A stretch of 64,000 nucleotides of DNA from Ptiloglossa arizonensis (lineage: Eukaryota; Arthropoda; Insecta; Hymenoptera; Colletidae). The position numbers and the translations under genes were made by a program. Below the pieces are notes generated by a model, which was not told where the DNA came from, ran no database searches, and saw nothing but the letters and a program-made list of their open reading frames with translations. This document shows, piece by piece, positions 36,701 to 50,079 of the stretch; the first letter of the stretch is position 1, and every line of letters begins with the position of its first letter. The DNA lies in assembly GCF_051014685.1 (NCBI RefSeq), contig NW_027478596.1, positions 186,001-250,000 on the forward strand, read 5' to 3'.

Positions 36701-39036
36701 ATGGTTTCTCAAGCATTCCATAACTTCAAACTCCCATATCGCGCGAACGGATTGACGAACACGAGAAATTCCTGTTGCATCTAAAAGTAGAAACTCGCCC
36801 GATTACAATGGGTTGTGTACTTTTCCCCAAGGCCATTCCAGTTATTCGTTTCTAGCATCAGAATTGCGTAAATTTTGATGGTTCCTCAACCATTCCTTAA
36901 CTTCAAACTCCCATAAATCGCGAACGGATAGACGAACTCGAGAAATTCCTGTTGCATCTGAAAGTAGAAACTCGCCCGATTACAACGGTATGTGTATTTT
37001 TCCCCTAGGCCATTGTAGTTATTGGTTTCGTGTATCAGACTTGCGAAAATTTTGATGGTTTCTCAACCATTCCTTAACTTCAAACTCCCATATCTCGCGC
37101 ACGGATTGAAGAACTCGAGAAATTCCTGTTGCAGCTGAAAGAAACTCGCCCGATTACAACGGTATGTGTGTTTTTGCCCTAGGCCATAGTAGTTATTGGT
37201 TTCGAGTATCAGACTTGCGAAAATTTTGATGGTTTCTCAACCATTCCTTAACTTCAAACTCCCATATCTCGCGCACGGATTGACGAACTCGAGAAATTCC
37301 TGTTGCAGCTGAAAGTAGAAACTCGCACGGTTACAACGGTATGTGTATTTTTGCCCTAGGCCATAGTAGTTATTGGTTTCGAGTATCAGACTTGCGAAAA
37401 TTGTGATGGTTTCTCAACGATTCCTTAGCTACAAACTCCCATATCTCCCGAACGCATTGACGAGCTTGAGAAATTCCTGTTACAGCTGAAGGTTGAAACT
37501 CGCCCGATTACAACGGTATGTGTATTTTTCCCCTAAGCCATTGTAGTTATTGGTTTCGAGTATAAGACTTGCGAAAATTTTGATGGTTTCTCAACCATTC
37601 CTTAACTTCAAACTCGCATATCTCGCGAACGGATTGACGAACTCGTGAAATTCCTGTTGCATCGGATAGTAGTAACTCGCCGCATTACAATGTTGTGTGT
37701 ACTTTTCCCCTAGGCCATTCCAGTTATTTGTTTCTAGCATTAGAATTGCGAGAATTTTGATGGTTTCTCAACCATTCCTTAACTTCAAACTCCCATATCT
37801 CGCGAACGGAATGACGAACTCGCGAAATTCCTGTTGCATCTGAAAGTGGAAACTCGCGCGATTACAAAGATATGTGTATTTTTCCCCTAGGCCTTTGTAG
37901 TTATTGGTTCCGGGTATCAGACTTGCGAAAATTTTGATGGTTTCTCAACCATTCCTTATCTTCAAACTCCCATATCTCGCGAACGGAATGACGAACTCGA
38001 GAAATTCCTGTTGCATCTGAAAGTAGAAACTCGCCCGATTACAAGGATATGTGTGTTTTTCCCCTAGGCCTTTGTAGTTATTGGTTCCGGGTATCAGACT
38101 TGCGAAAATTTTGATGGTTTCTCAACCATTCCTTATCTTCAAACTCCCATATCTCGCGAACGGAATGACGAACTCGAGAAATTCCTGTTGCATCTGAAAG
38201 TAGAAACTCGCCCGATTACAATGGTGTGTGTACTTTTCCCCTAGGCCATTCCAGTTATTGGTTTCGCGTATCAGACCAGCCAAAATTTTGATGATTTCTC
38301 AACCATTCCTTAATTTCAAACTCCCATATCTCGCGAACGGAATGACGAACTCGAGAAATTCCTGTTGCATCTGAAAGTAGAAACTCGCCCGATTACAATG
38401 GTGTGTGTACTTTTCCCCTAGGCCATTCCAGTTATTGGTTTCGCGTTTCAGACCAGCGAAAATTTTGATGGTTTCTCAACCATTCCTTAATTTCAAACTC
38501 CCATATCTCGCGAACGGAATGACGAACTCGAGAAATTCCTGTTGCATCTGAAAGCAGAAACTCGCACGATTACAATGGTGTTTGTACTTTTCCCCTAGGC
38601 CATTCCAGTTATTGGTTTCCAGTATCTGACTTGCGAAAATTTTGATGGTTTCTCAATCATTCCTTAACTTCAAACTTCCATATCTCGCGAACGGATTGAC
38701 GAACTCGAGAATTTCCTATTTCATCTGAAAGCAGAAACTCTCCCGATTACAACGGTATGTGTAGTTTTGCCCTAGGCCATGGTAGTTATTGGATTCGAGT
38801 ATCAGACATGCGAAAATTTTGATGATTTCTCAACCATTCCTTAACTTCAAACTCCAATATCTCGCGAACGCATTGACGAACTAGAGAAATTCCTGTTGCA
38901 TCTGGAAGCAGAGACTCGCCCGATTAGAACGGTATGTGTATCTTTCCCCTAAGCCATTGTAGTTACTGGTTTCGAGTATCACACGTGCAAAAATTTTGAT
39001 GGTTTCTCAAACATTCCTTAACTTCAAACTCCCATA

Positions 39037-40237
39037 TCTCGCGAACGGAATGACGAACTCGAGAAATTCCCGTTGCATCTGAAAGCAGAAACTCGCCCGA
39101 TTACAATGGTGTGTGAACTTTATCCCTAGGCCATTCCAGTTATTGGTTTCGAGTATCAGACCAGCGAAAATTTTGATGGTTTCTCAACCATTCCTTAACT
39201 TCAAACTCCCATATCTCGCGAACTGATTGAAGAACTCGAGAAATTGCTGTTGCATCTGAAAGTAGAAACTCGCCCGATTACAATGGTGTGTGTACTTTTC
39301 CGCTAGGCCATTCCTGTTATTGGTTTCGCGTATCAGACCAGCGAAAATTTTGATGGTTTCTCAACCATTCCTTAACTTCAAACTCACCTATCTCGCGAAC
39401 GGAATGACGAACTCGAGAAATTCCTGTTGCAGCTGAAAGTAGAAACTCGCCCGATTACAACGGTATGTGTATTTTTGCCCTAGGCCATAGTAGTTATTGG
39501 TTTCGAGTATCAGACTTGCGAAAATTGTGATGGTTTCTCAACGATTCCTTAGCTTCAAACTCCCATATCTCCCGAACGCATTGACGAGCTTGAGAAATTC
39601 CTGTTGCAGCTGAAGGTTGAAACTCGCCCGATTACAACGGTATGTGTATTTTTCCCCTAAGCCATTGTAGTTATTGGTTTCGAGTATCAGACTTGCGAAA
39701 ATTTTGATGGTTTCTCAACCATTCCTTAACTTCAAACTCCCATATCTCGCGTACGGATTGACGAACTCGAGAAAATCCTATTGCAGCTGAAAGTAGAAAC
39801 TCGCCCGATTACAACGGTATGTGTATTTTTGCCCTAGGCCATAGTAGTTATTGGTTTCGAGTATCAGACTTGCGAAAATTGTGATGGTTTCTCAATCATT
39901 CCTTAACTTCAAACTTCCATATCTCGCGAACGGATTGACGAACTCGAGAATTTCATATTTCATCTGAAAGCAGAAACTCGCCCGATTACAACGGTATGTG
40001 TATTTTTGCCCTAGGCCATAGTAGTTATTGGATTCGAGTATCAGACATGCGAAAATTTTGATGATTTCTCAACCATTCCTTAACTTCAAACTGCAATATC
40101 TCGCGAACGCATTGACGAACTCGAGAAATTCCTGTTGCATCTGGAAGCAGAAACTCGCCCGATTAGAACGGTATGTGTATTTTTCCCCTAAGCCATTGTA
40201 GTTACTGGTTTCGAGTATCACACATTCAAAAATTTTG
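39037..40237 (+). repeat. Duplicated segment, copy 2 (offset 3537 bp)
   Basis: Counterpart of 35.50-36.70 kb. Part of it (gcgtacgg at 39751) is repeated again at 42406, offset 2655 (15 units), together with gaaaatcctattgcagc, so this segment has at least three related copies. Confidence 0.87.
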
Positions 40238-40249
40238 ATGGTTTCTCAA

Positions 40250-41311
40250 ACATTCCTTAACATCAAACTCCCATATCTCGCGAACGGATTGACGAACTCG
40301 AGAAATTCCCCTTGCATCTGAAAGCAGAAGCTCGCCCGATTACAATGGTGTGTGTACTTTATCCCTAGGCCATTCCAGTTATTGGTTTCGAGTATCAGAC
40401 CAGCGAAAATTTTGATGGATTCTCAACCATTCCTTAACTTCAAACTCCCATATCTCGCGAACTGATTGACGAACTCGAGAAATTGCTGTTGCATCTGAAA
40501 GTAGAAACTCGCCCGATTACAATGGTGTGTGTACTTTTCCCCTAGGCCATTCCGGTTATTGGTTTCGCGTATCAGACCAGCGAAAATTTTGATGGTTTCT
40601 CAACCATTCCTTAACTTCAAACTCACCTATCTCGCGAACGGAATGACGAACTCGAGAAATTCCTGTTGCATCTGAAAGTAGAATCTCGCACGATTACAAC
40701 GGTATGTGTATTTTTCCCCTAGGCCATTGTAGTTATTGGTTTCGAGTATCAGACTTGCGAAAATTTTGATGGTTTCTCAACCATTCCTTAACTTCAAACT
40801 CCCATATCTCGCGCACGGACTGACGAACTCGAGAAATTCCTGTTGCAGCTGAAAGTAGAAACTCGCCCGATTACAACGGTATGTGTATTTTTGCCCTAGG
40901 CCATAGTAGTTATTGGTTTCGAGTATCAGACTTGCGAAAATTGTGATGGTTTCTCAACGATTCCTTAGCTTCAAACTCCCATATCTCCCGAACGCATTGA
41001 CGAGCTTGAGAAATTCCTGTTGCAGCTGAAGGTTGAAACTCGCCCGATTACAACGGTATGTGTATTTTTCCCCTAAGCCATTGTAGTTATTGGTTTCGAG
41101 TATCAGACTTGCGAAAATTTTGATGGTTTCTCAACCATTCCTTAACTTCAAACTCCCATATCTCGCGCACGGATTGACGAACTCGAGAAATTCCTGTTGC
41201 AGCTGAAAGTAGAAACTCGCCCGATTACAACGGTATGTGTATTTTTGCCCTAGGCCATAGTAGTTATTGGTTTCGAGTATCAGACTTGCGAAAATTTTGA
41301 TGGTTTCTCAA
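40250..41311 (+). repeat. 6-unit tandem duplication, copy 1 (1062 bp)
   Basis: Markers ctttatccctagg (40357 and 41419), gaactgat (40459 and 41521) and gaatctcgcacg (40681 and 41743) all repeat at exactly 1062 bp (6 x 177). The run of gcgcacggactg, acgattccttagc and cccgaacgcattg variants is in the same order in both copies. Confidence 0.92.
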
Positions 41312-42373
41312 GCATTCCTTAACTTCAAACTCCCATATCTCGCGAACGGAATGACGAACTCGAGAAATTCCCGTTGCATCTGAAAGCAGAAACTCGCCCG
41401 ATTACAATGGTGTGTGTACTTTATCCCTAGGCCATTCCAGTTATTGGTTTCGAGTATCAGACCAGCGAAAATTTTGATGGTTTCTCAACCATTCCTTAAC
41501 TTCAAACTCCCATATCTCGCGAACTGATCGAAGAACTCGAGAAATTGCTGTTGCATCTGAAAGTAGAAACTCGCCCGATTACAATGGTGTGTGTACTTTT
41601 CCCCTAGGCCATTCCTGTTATTGGTTTCGCGTATCAGACCAGCGAAAATTTTGATGGTTTCTCAACCATTCCTTAACTTCAAACTCACCTATCTCGCGAA
41701 CGGAATGACGAACTCGAGAAATTCCTGTTGCATCTGAAAGTAGAATCTCGCACGATTACAACGGTATGTGTATTTTTCCCCTAGGCCATTGTAGTTATTG
41801 GTTTCGAGTATCAGACTTGCGAAAATTTTGATGGTTTCTCAACCATTCCTTAACTTCAAACTCCCATATCTCGCGCACGGACTGACGAACTCGAGAAATT
41901 CCTGTTGCAGCTGAAAGTAGAAACTCGCCCGATTACAACGGTATGTGTATTTTTGCCCTAGGCCATAGTAGTTATTGGTTTCGAGTATCAGACTTGCGAA
42001 AATTGTGATGGTTTCTCAACGATTCCTTAGCTTCAAACTCCCATATCTCCCGAACGCATTGACGAGCTTGAGAAATTCCTGTTGCAGCTGAAGGTTGAAA
42101 CTCGCCCGATTACAACGGTATGTGTATTTTTCCCCTAAGCCATTGTAGTTATTGGTTTCGAGTATCAGACTTGCGAAAATTTTGATGGTTTCTCAACCAT
42201 TCCTTAACTTCAAACTCCCATATCTCGCGCACGGATTGACGAACTCGAGAAATTCCTGTTGCAGCTGAAAGTAGAAACTCGCCCGATTACAACGGTATGT
42301 GTATTTTTGCCCTAGGCCATAGTAGTTATTGGTTTCGAGTATCAGACTTGCGAAAATTTTGATGGTTTCTCAA
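41312..42373 (+). repeat. 6-unit tandem duplication, copy 2 (1062 bp)
   Basis: Second copy of 40.25-41.31 kb. After it the array resumes with units related to 39.72-40.24 kb at offset 2655. The 6-unit event therefore sits inside an older 20-unit duplication. Confidence 0.92.
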
Positions 42374-43050
42374 CCATTCCTTAACTTCAAACTCCCATAT
42401 CTCGCGTACGGGTTGACGAACTCGAGAAAATCCTATTGCAGCTGAAAGTAGAAACTCGCCCGATTACAACGGTATGTGTATTTTTGCCCTAGGCCATAGT
42501 AGTTATTGGTTTCGAGTATCAGACTTGCGAAAATTGTGATGGTTTCTCAATCATTCCTTAACTTCAAACTTCCATATCTCGCGAACGGATTGACGAACTC
42601 GAGAATTTCCTATTTCATCTGAAAGCAGAAACTCGCCCGATTACAACGGTATGTGTATTTTTGCCCTAGGCCATAGTAGTTATTGGATTCGAGTATCAGA
42701 CATGCGAAAATTTTGATGATTTCTCAACCATTCCTTAACTTCAAACTGCAATATCTCGCGAACGCATTGACGAACTCGAGAAATTCCTGTTGCATCTGGA
42801 AGCAGAAACTCGCCCGATTAGAACGGTATGTGTATTTTTCCCCTAAGCCATTGTAGTTACTGGTTTCGAGTATCACACATGCAAAAATTTTGATGGTTTC
42901 TCAAACATTCCTTAACTTCAAACTCCCATATCTCGCGAACGGATTGACGAACTCGAGAAATTCCCGTTGCATCTGAAAGCAGAAACTCGCCCGATTACAA
43001 TGGTGTGTGTACTTTATCCCTAGGCCATTCCAGTTATTGGTTTCGAGTAT
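42374..43050 (+). repeat. Segment matching 39.72-40.39 kb (offset 2655 bp)
   Basis: The marker gcgtacgg at 39751 appears as gcgtacggg at 42406, followed by gaaaatcctattgcagc, cctatttcatctg, aaactgcaatatc, acacatgcaaaaat and ctttatccctagg (43012). Order and spacing agree with 15 units. Confidence 0.82.
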
Positions 43051-43349
43051 CAGACCAGCGAAAATTTTGATGGTTTCTCAACCATTCCTTAACTTCAAAC
43101 TCCCATATCTCGCGAACGGAATGACGAACTCGAGAAATTCCTGTTGCATCTGAAAGTAGAAACTCGCCCGATCACAATGGTGTGTGTATTTTTCCCCTAA
43201 GCCATTGTAGTTATTGGTTTGGAGTATCAGACTTGCGAAAATTTTGATGGTTTCTCAAACATTCCTTAACTTCAAACTCCCATATCTCGCGAACGGATTG
43301 ACGAACTCGAGAAATTCCCGTTGCATCTGAAAGCAGAAACTCGCCCGAT

Positions 43350-44600
43350 TACAACGGTACTTGTATTTTTGCCCTAGGCCATAGTAGATATTGGTTTCGA
43401 GTATCAGACTTGGGAAAATTGTGATGGTTTCTCAACCATTCCCTAACTTCAAACTCCCATATCTCGCGAACGGATTGACCAACTCGAGAAATTCCTGTTG
43501 CATCTGAAAGTAGAAACTCGCCCGATTACAAGGGTGTGCGTACTTTTCCCCTAGCCCATTCCAGTTATTGGTTTCGAGTATCAGACTTGCGAAAATTGTG
43601 ATGGTTTCTCAAACCTTCCTTAATTTCAAGCTCCCGTATCTCACGAACGGATTGACGAACTCGAGAAATTCCTGTTGCAGCTGAAAGCAGAAACTCGCCC
43701 GATTACAACGGTATGTGTATTTTCCCCTAGGCCATTGTAGTTATTGGTTTCTAGCTTCAGACTTGCGAAAATTTTGATGGTTCCTCAACCATTCCTTAAC
43801 TTCAAACTCCCATATCTCGCGAACGGAATGACGAACTCGAGAAATTCCTGTTGCATCTGAAAGTAGAAACTCGCCCGATTACAACGGTATGTGTATTTTT
43901 GCCCTAGGCCATAGTACATATTGGTTTCGAGTATCAGACTTGCGAAAATTTTGATGGTTTCTCAAGCATTCCCTAACTTCAAACTCCCATATCTCGCGAA
44001 CGGAGCGATGAACTCGAGAAATTCCTGTTGCATCTGAAAGTGGAAACTCGCCCGATTACAAAGGTATGTGCATTTTTCCCTATGCCTCTGTAGTTATTGG
44101 TTTCGAGTATCAGACTTGCGAAAATTTTGATGGTTTCTCAACCATTCCTTAACTTCAAGCTCCTATATCTCGCGAACGGATTGACGAACTCGAGAAATTC
44201 CTGTTGCATCTGAAATTAGAAACTCGCCCGATTACAAATATATGTGTGTTTTTCCCCTAGGCCATAATACATATTGGTTTGGAGTATCAGACTTGCGAAA
44301 ATTTTGATGGTTTCTCAAGCATTCCCTAACTTCAAACTCCCATATCTCGCGAACGGAGCGATGAACTCGAGAAATTCCTGTTGCATCTGAAAGTGGAAAC
44401 TCGCCCGATTACAAAGGTATGTGCATTTTTCCCCTATGCCTTTGTAGTTATTGGTTTCGAGTATCAGACTTGCGAAAATTTTGATGGTTTCTCAACCATT
44501 CCTTAACATCAAGCTCCTATATCTCGCGAACGGATTGACGAACTCGAGAAATTCCTGTTGCATCTGAAATTAGAAACTCGCCCGATTACAAAGATATGTT
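43350..44600 (+). repeat. Variant cluster with agggtgtgcg marker, first copy
   Basis: The run gtacttgta, cttgggaaaattg, agggtgtgcg (43531), caaaccttcc, aagctcccgtatctcac and ttctagcttcag recurs with agggtgtgcg at 48303, 49721, 51312, 61754 and 62991. Successive offsets are 4772, 1418, 1591, 10442 and 1237 bp, each within a few bases of a multiple of 177 (27, 8, 9, 59 and 7 units). This cluster also contains an inner repeat of catattgg and cggagcgatgaactcg (about 43917-44010 and 44270-44370). Confidence 0.82.
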
Positions 44601-44639
44601 TGTTTTTCCCCTAGGCCTTTGCAGTTATTGGTTTCGAGT

Positions 44640-46050
44640 AGCAGACTTGCGAAGGTTTTGAGGTTTCCCAACCATTCCTTAACTTCAAACTCCCATATCT
44701 CGCGAACGGATTGACGAACCCGAGAAATTCCTGTTGCATCTGAAAGAAGAAAGTCGACCGATTAGAATGGGGTGTGTACTTTTCCCCTTGGCCATTCCAG
44801 TTATTCGTTTCTAGCATCAGAAATGCGAAAATTTCGATGGTTTCTCAACCATTCCTAAACTTCAAACTCCCATATCTCGCGAACGGATTGACCAACTCGA
44901 GAAATTCCTGTTGCATCTGAAAGTGGAAACTCGCCCGATTACAAAGGTATGTGCATTTTTCCCCTAAGCCTTTGTAGTTATTGGTTTCGAGTATCAGACT
45001 TGCGAAAATTTTGATGGTTTCTCAACCATTCCTTAATTTCAAACTCCCATATCTCGCGAACGGAATGACGAACTCGAGAAATTCCTGTTGCATCTGAAAG
45101 TAGAAACTCCCACAATTACAATGGTGTGTGTACTTTTCCCCTAGGCCATTGTAGTTATTGGTTTCGAGTATCAGACTTGCGAAAATTTGGATGGTTTCTC
45201 AACCATTCCTTAACTTCAAACTCCCACATCTCGCGAACGGATTGACGAACTCGAGAAATTCCTGTTGCATCTGAAAGCAGAAACTACGCCGATTTCAACG
45301 GTATTTGCATTTTTGCCCTAGGCCATAGTAGTTATTGGTTTCGAGTATCAGACTTGCGAAAATTTTTATCGTTTCTCAAGCATTCCATAACTTCAAACTC
45401 CCATATCTCGCGAACGCTTTGACGAACTCGAGAAATTCCTGTTGCACCTGAAAGTAGAAACTCGCCCGATTACAATGGTGTGTGTACTTTTTCCCTAGGC
45501 CTTTGTAGTTATTGTTTTCGAGTATCAGACCAGCGAAAATTTTGAAGGTTTCTCAACCATTCCCTAACTTCAAACTCCATATCTCGCGAACGGATTGACC
45601 AACTCGAGAAATTCCTGTTGCATCTGAAAGCACAAACTCGCCCGATTTCAACGGTATGTGCATTTTTGCCCTAGGCCATAGTAGTTATTGGTTTCGAGTA
45701 TCAGACTTGCGAAAATTTTGATGGATTCTCAAGCATTCCATAACTTCAAACTCCCATATCTCGCGAACGGATTGACGAACTCGAGAAATTCCTGTTGCAT
45801 CTGAAAGCAGAAACTCGCCCGATTACATCGGTACGTGTATTTTTGCCCTAGGCCATAGTAGATATTGGTTTCGAGTATCAGACTTGGGAAAATTGTGATG
45901 GTTTCTCAACCATTCCCTAACTTCAAACTCCATATCTCGCGAACGGATTGACCAACTCGAGAAATTCCTGTTGCACCTGAAAGTAGAAACTCGCCCGATT
46001 ACAATGGTGTGCGTACTTTTCCCCTAGGCCATTGTAGTTATTGGTTTCGA
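44640..46050 (+). repeat. 8-unit tandem duplication, copy 1 (1413 bp)
   Basis: Markers attagaatgggg (44761 and 46174), cccacaatt (45109 and 46522), gtatttgcat (45301 and 46714) and tacatcgg (45824 and 47237) all repeat at offset 1413, three short of 8 x 177. The copies differ by several one-base indels: ttgaggttt against ttgagggttt, aactccata against aactcccata, and cattccataac against cattcataac. Confidence 0.92.
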
Positions 46051-46052
46051 GT

Positions 46053-47463
46053 ATCAGACTTGCGAAGGTTTTGAGGGTTTCCCAACCATTCCTTAACTTC
46101 AAACTCCCATATCTCGCGAACGGATTGACGAACCCGAGAAATTCCTGTTGCATCTGAAGAAGAAAGTCGACCGATTAGAATGGGGTGTGTACTTTTCCCC
46201 TTGGCCATTCCAGTTATTCGTTTCTAGCATCAGAAATGCGAAAATTTCGATGGTTTCTCAACCATTCCTAAACTTCAAACTCCCATATCTCGCGAACGGA
46301 TTGACCAACTCGAGAAATTCCTGTTGCATCTGAAAGTGGAAACTCGCCCGATTACAAAGGTATGTGCATTTTTCCCCTAAGCCTTTGTAGTTATTGGTTT
46401 CGAGTATCAGACTTGCGAAAATTTTGATGGTTTCTCAACCATTCCTTAATTTCAAACTCCCATATCTCGCGAACGGAATGACGAACTCGAGAAATTCCTG
46501 TTGCATCTGAAAGTAGAAACTCCCACAATTACAATGGTGTGTGTACTTTTCCCCTAGGCCATTGTAGTTATTGGTTTCGAGTATCAGACTTGCGAAAATT
46601 TGGATGGTTTCTCAACCATTCCTTAACTTCAAACTCCCACATCTCGCGAACGGATTGACGAACTCGAGAAATTCCTGTTGCATCTGAAAGCAGAAACTCG
46701 CCCGATTTCAACGGTATTTGCATTTTTGCCCTAGGCCATAGTAGTTATTGGTTTCGAGTATCAGACTTGCGAAAATTTTTATCGTTTCTCAAGCATTCAT
46801 AACTTCAAACTCCCATATCTCGCGAACGCTTTGACGAACTCGAGAAATTCCTGTTGCCACCTGAAAGTAGAAACTCGCCCGATTACAATGGTGTGTGTAC
46901 TTTTCCCCTAGGCCTTTGTAGTTATTGTTTCGAGTATCAGACCAGCGAAAATTTTGAAGGTTTCTCAACCATTCCCTAACTTCAAACTCCCATATCTCGC
47001 GAACGGATTGACCAACTCGAGAAATTCCTGTTGCATCTGAAAGCAGAAACTCGCCCGATTTCAACGGTATGTGCATTTTTGCCCTAGGCCATAGTTGTTA
47101 TTGGTTTCGAGTATCAGACTTGCGAAAATTTTGATGGATTCTCAAGCATTCCATAACTTCAAACTCCCATATCTCGCGAACGGATTGACGAACTCGAGAA
47201 ATTCCTGTTGCATCTGAAAGCAGAAACTCGCCCGATTACATCGGTACGTGTATTTTTGCCCTAGGCCATAGTAGATATTGGTTTCGAGTATCAGACTTGG
47301 GAAAATTGTGATGGTTTCTCAACCATTCCCTAACTTCAAACTCCCATATCTCGCGAACGGATTGACCAACTCGAGAAATTCCTGTTGCACCTGAAAGTAG
47401 AAACTCGCCCGATTACAATGGTGTGCGTACTTTTCCCCTAGGCCATTGTAGTTATTGGTTTCG
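46053..47463 (+). repeat. 8-unit tandem duplication, copy 2 (1413 bp)
   Basis: Second copy of 44.64-46.05 kb. It contains an extra base in gttgccacctg near 46855 and a missing base in gttattgtttcg near 46920, which partly offset one another. The match ends near 47465, where ggttactcaacc begins. Confidence 0.92.
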
Positions 47464-48309
47464 AGTATCAGACTTGCGAAAATTTTGATGGTTACTCAAC
47501 CATTCCTTAACTTCAAACTACCATATCTCAAGAATGGATTGACGAACTCGTGAATTTCCTATTGTATCTGGAAGCAGAAAGAAGCCCGATTACAACGGTA
47601 CGTGTATTTTTGCCCTAGGCCATTTCCAGTTATTGTTTTCGAGTATCAGACCAGCGAAAATTTTGAAGGTTTCTCAACCATTCCCTAACTTCAAACTCCC
47701 ATATCTAGCGAACGGAATGACGAACTCGAGAAAATCCTGTTGCATCTGAAAGTAGAAACTCGCCCGATTACAACGGTACGTGTATTTTTGCCGTAGGCCA
47801 TAGTAGATATTGGTTTCGAGTATCAGACTTGCGAAAATTTTGATGGTTTCTCAAGCATTCCCTAACTTCAAACTCCCATATCTCGCGAACGGAATGACGA
47901 ACTCGAGAAATTCCTGTTGCATCTGAAAGTAGAAACTCGCCCGATTACAAAGGTATGTGCATTTTCCCCTATGGCTTTGTAGCTATTGGTTTCGAGTATC
48001 AGACATGCGAAAATTTTGATGGTTTCTCAACCATTCCTTAACTTCAAACTCCCATATCTCGCGAACTGAATGACGAACTCGAGAATTTCCTATTGCATCT
48101 GAAAGCAGAAACTCGCCCGATTACAACGGTACTTGTATTTTTGCCCTAGGCCATAGTAGATATTGGTTTCGAGTATCAGACTTGGGAAAATTGTGATGGT
48201 TTCTCAACCATTCCCTAACTTCAAACTCCCATATCTCGCGAACGGATTGACCAACTCGAGAAATTCCTGTTGCATCTGAAAGTAGAAACTCGCCCGATTA
48301 CAAGGGTGT

Positions 48310-49070
48310 GCGTACTTTTCCCCTAACCCATTCCAGTTATTGGTTTCGAGTATCAGACTTGCGAAAATTGTGATGGTTTCTCAAACCTTCCTTAATTTCA
48401 AGCTCCCGTATCTCACGAACGGATTGACGAACTCGAGAAATTCCTGTTGCAGCTGAAAGCAGAAACTCGCCCGATTACAACGGTATGTGTATTTTCCCCT
48501 AGGCCATTGTAGTTATTGGTTTCTAGCTTCAGACTTGCGAAAATTTTGATGGTTCCTCAACCATTCCTTAACTTCAAACTCCCATATCTCGCGAACGGAA
48601 TGACGAACTCGAGAAATTGCTGTTGCAACTGAAAGTAGAAACTCGCCCGATTACAACGGTACGTGTATTTTTGCCCTAGGCCATAGTACATATTGGTTTC
48701 GAGTATCAGACTTGCGAAAATTTTGATGGTTTCTCAAGCATTCCCTAACTTCAAACTCCCATATCTCGCGAACGGAGCGATGAACTCGAGAACTTCCTGT
48801 TGCATCTGAAAGTGGAAACTCGCCCGATTACAAAGGTATGTGCATTTTTCCCCCGATGCCTTTGTAGTTATTGGTTTCGAGTATCAGACTTGCAAAAATT
48901 TTGATGGTTTCTCAACCATTCCTTAACTTCAAACTCCCATATCTCGCGAACGGAATGACGAACTCGAGAAATTCCTGTTGCATCTGAAAGTAGAAACTCG
49001 CCCGATTACAAAGGTATGTGCATTTCTCCCCTATGCCTTTGTAGTTATTGGTTTCGAGTATCAGACCTTG
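48310..49070 (+). repeat. Duplicated segment, copy 1 (offset 1770 bp)
   Basis: The marker ccccgatgcc at 48851 matches 50621 at offset 1770 (10 units). Shared variants are cccctaacccattcc, caaaccttcc, ttctagcttcag, gaaattgctgttgc and gagcgatgaactcgagaac. One difference is ttgcaactg against ttgcatctg. Confidence 0.87.
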
Positions 49071-49479
49071 CGAAAATTTTGATGGTTTCTCAACCATTCC
49101 TTAACTTCAAACTTCCATATCTCGCGAACTGAATGACGAACTCGAGAATTTCCTATTGTATGTGAAAGCAGAAACTCGCCCGATTACAACGGTACCTGTA
49201 TTTTTGCCCTAGGCCATAGTAGATATTGGTTTCGAGTATCAGACTTGCGAAAATTGTGATGGTTTCTCAACCATTCCTTAACTTCAAACTCCCATATCTC
49301 GCGAACGGATTGACGAACCCGAGAATTTCCTATTGCATCTGAAAGCAGAAACTCGCCGTATTACAACGGTACGTGTATTTTTCCCCGAGGCCTTTGTAGT
49401 TATTGGTTTGGAGTATCAGACTTGCGAAAATTTTGATGGTTTCTCAACCATTCCTTAACTTCAAACTCCCATATCTCCC

Positions 49480-50060
49480 CGAACTGAATGACGAACTCGA
49501 GAATTTCCTATTGCATCTGAAAGCAGAAACTCGCCCGATTACAACGGTACTTGTATTTTTGCCCTAGGCCATAGTAGATATTGGTTTCGAGTATCAGACT
49601 TGGGAAAATTGTGATGGTTTCTCAACCATTCCCTAACTTCAAACTCCCATATCTCGCGAACGGATTGACCAACTCGAGAAATTCCTGTTGCATCTGAAAG
49701 TAGAAACTCGCCCGATTACAAGGGTGTGCGTACTTTTCCCCTAGCCCATTCCAGTTATTGGTTTCGAGTATCAGACTTGCGAAAATTGTGATGGTTTCTC
49801 AAACATTCCTTAATTTCAAGCTCCCGTATCTCACGAACGGATTGACGAACTCGAGAAATTCCTGTTGGAGCTGAAAGCAGAAACTCGCCCGATTACAACG
49901 GTATGTGTATTTTCCCCTAGGCCATTGTAGTTATTGGTTTCTAGCTTCAGACTTGCGAAAATTTTGATGGTTCCTCAACCATTCCTTAACTTCAAACTAC
50001 CATATCTCGCGAATGGATTGACGAACTCGTGAATTTCCTATTGCATCTGAAAGCAGAAAC
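49480..50060 (+). repeat. Duplicated segment, copy 1 (offset 1591 bp)
   Basis: The marker agggtgtgcg at 49721 matches 51312 (9 units minus 2). Flanking variants gaactgaatgacg, cttgggaaaattg, cctgttggagctg, aaactaccatatc and ctcgtgaatttcc agree in order. The two-base shortfall includes the extra c's of ctccccgaactg near 49476, which only this copy has. Confidence 0.85.
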
Positions 50061-50079
50061 AAGCCCGATTACAACGGTA

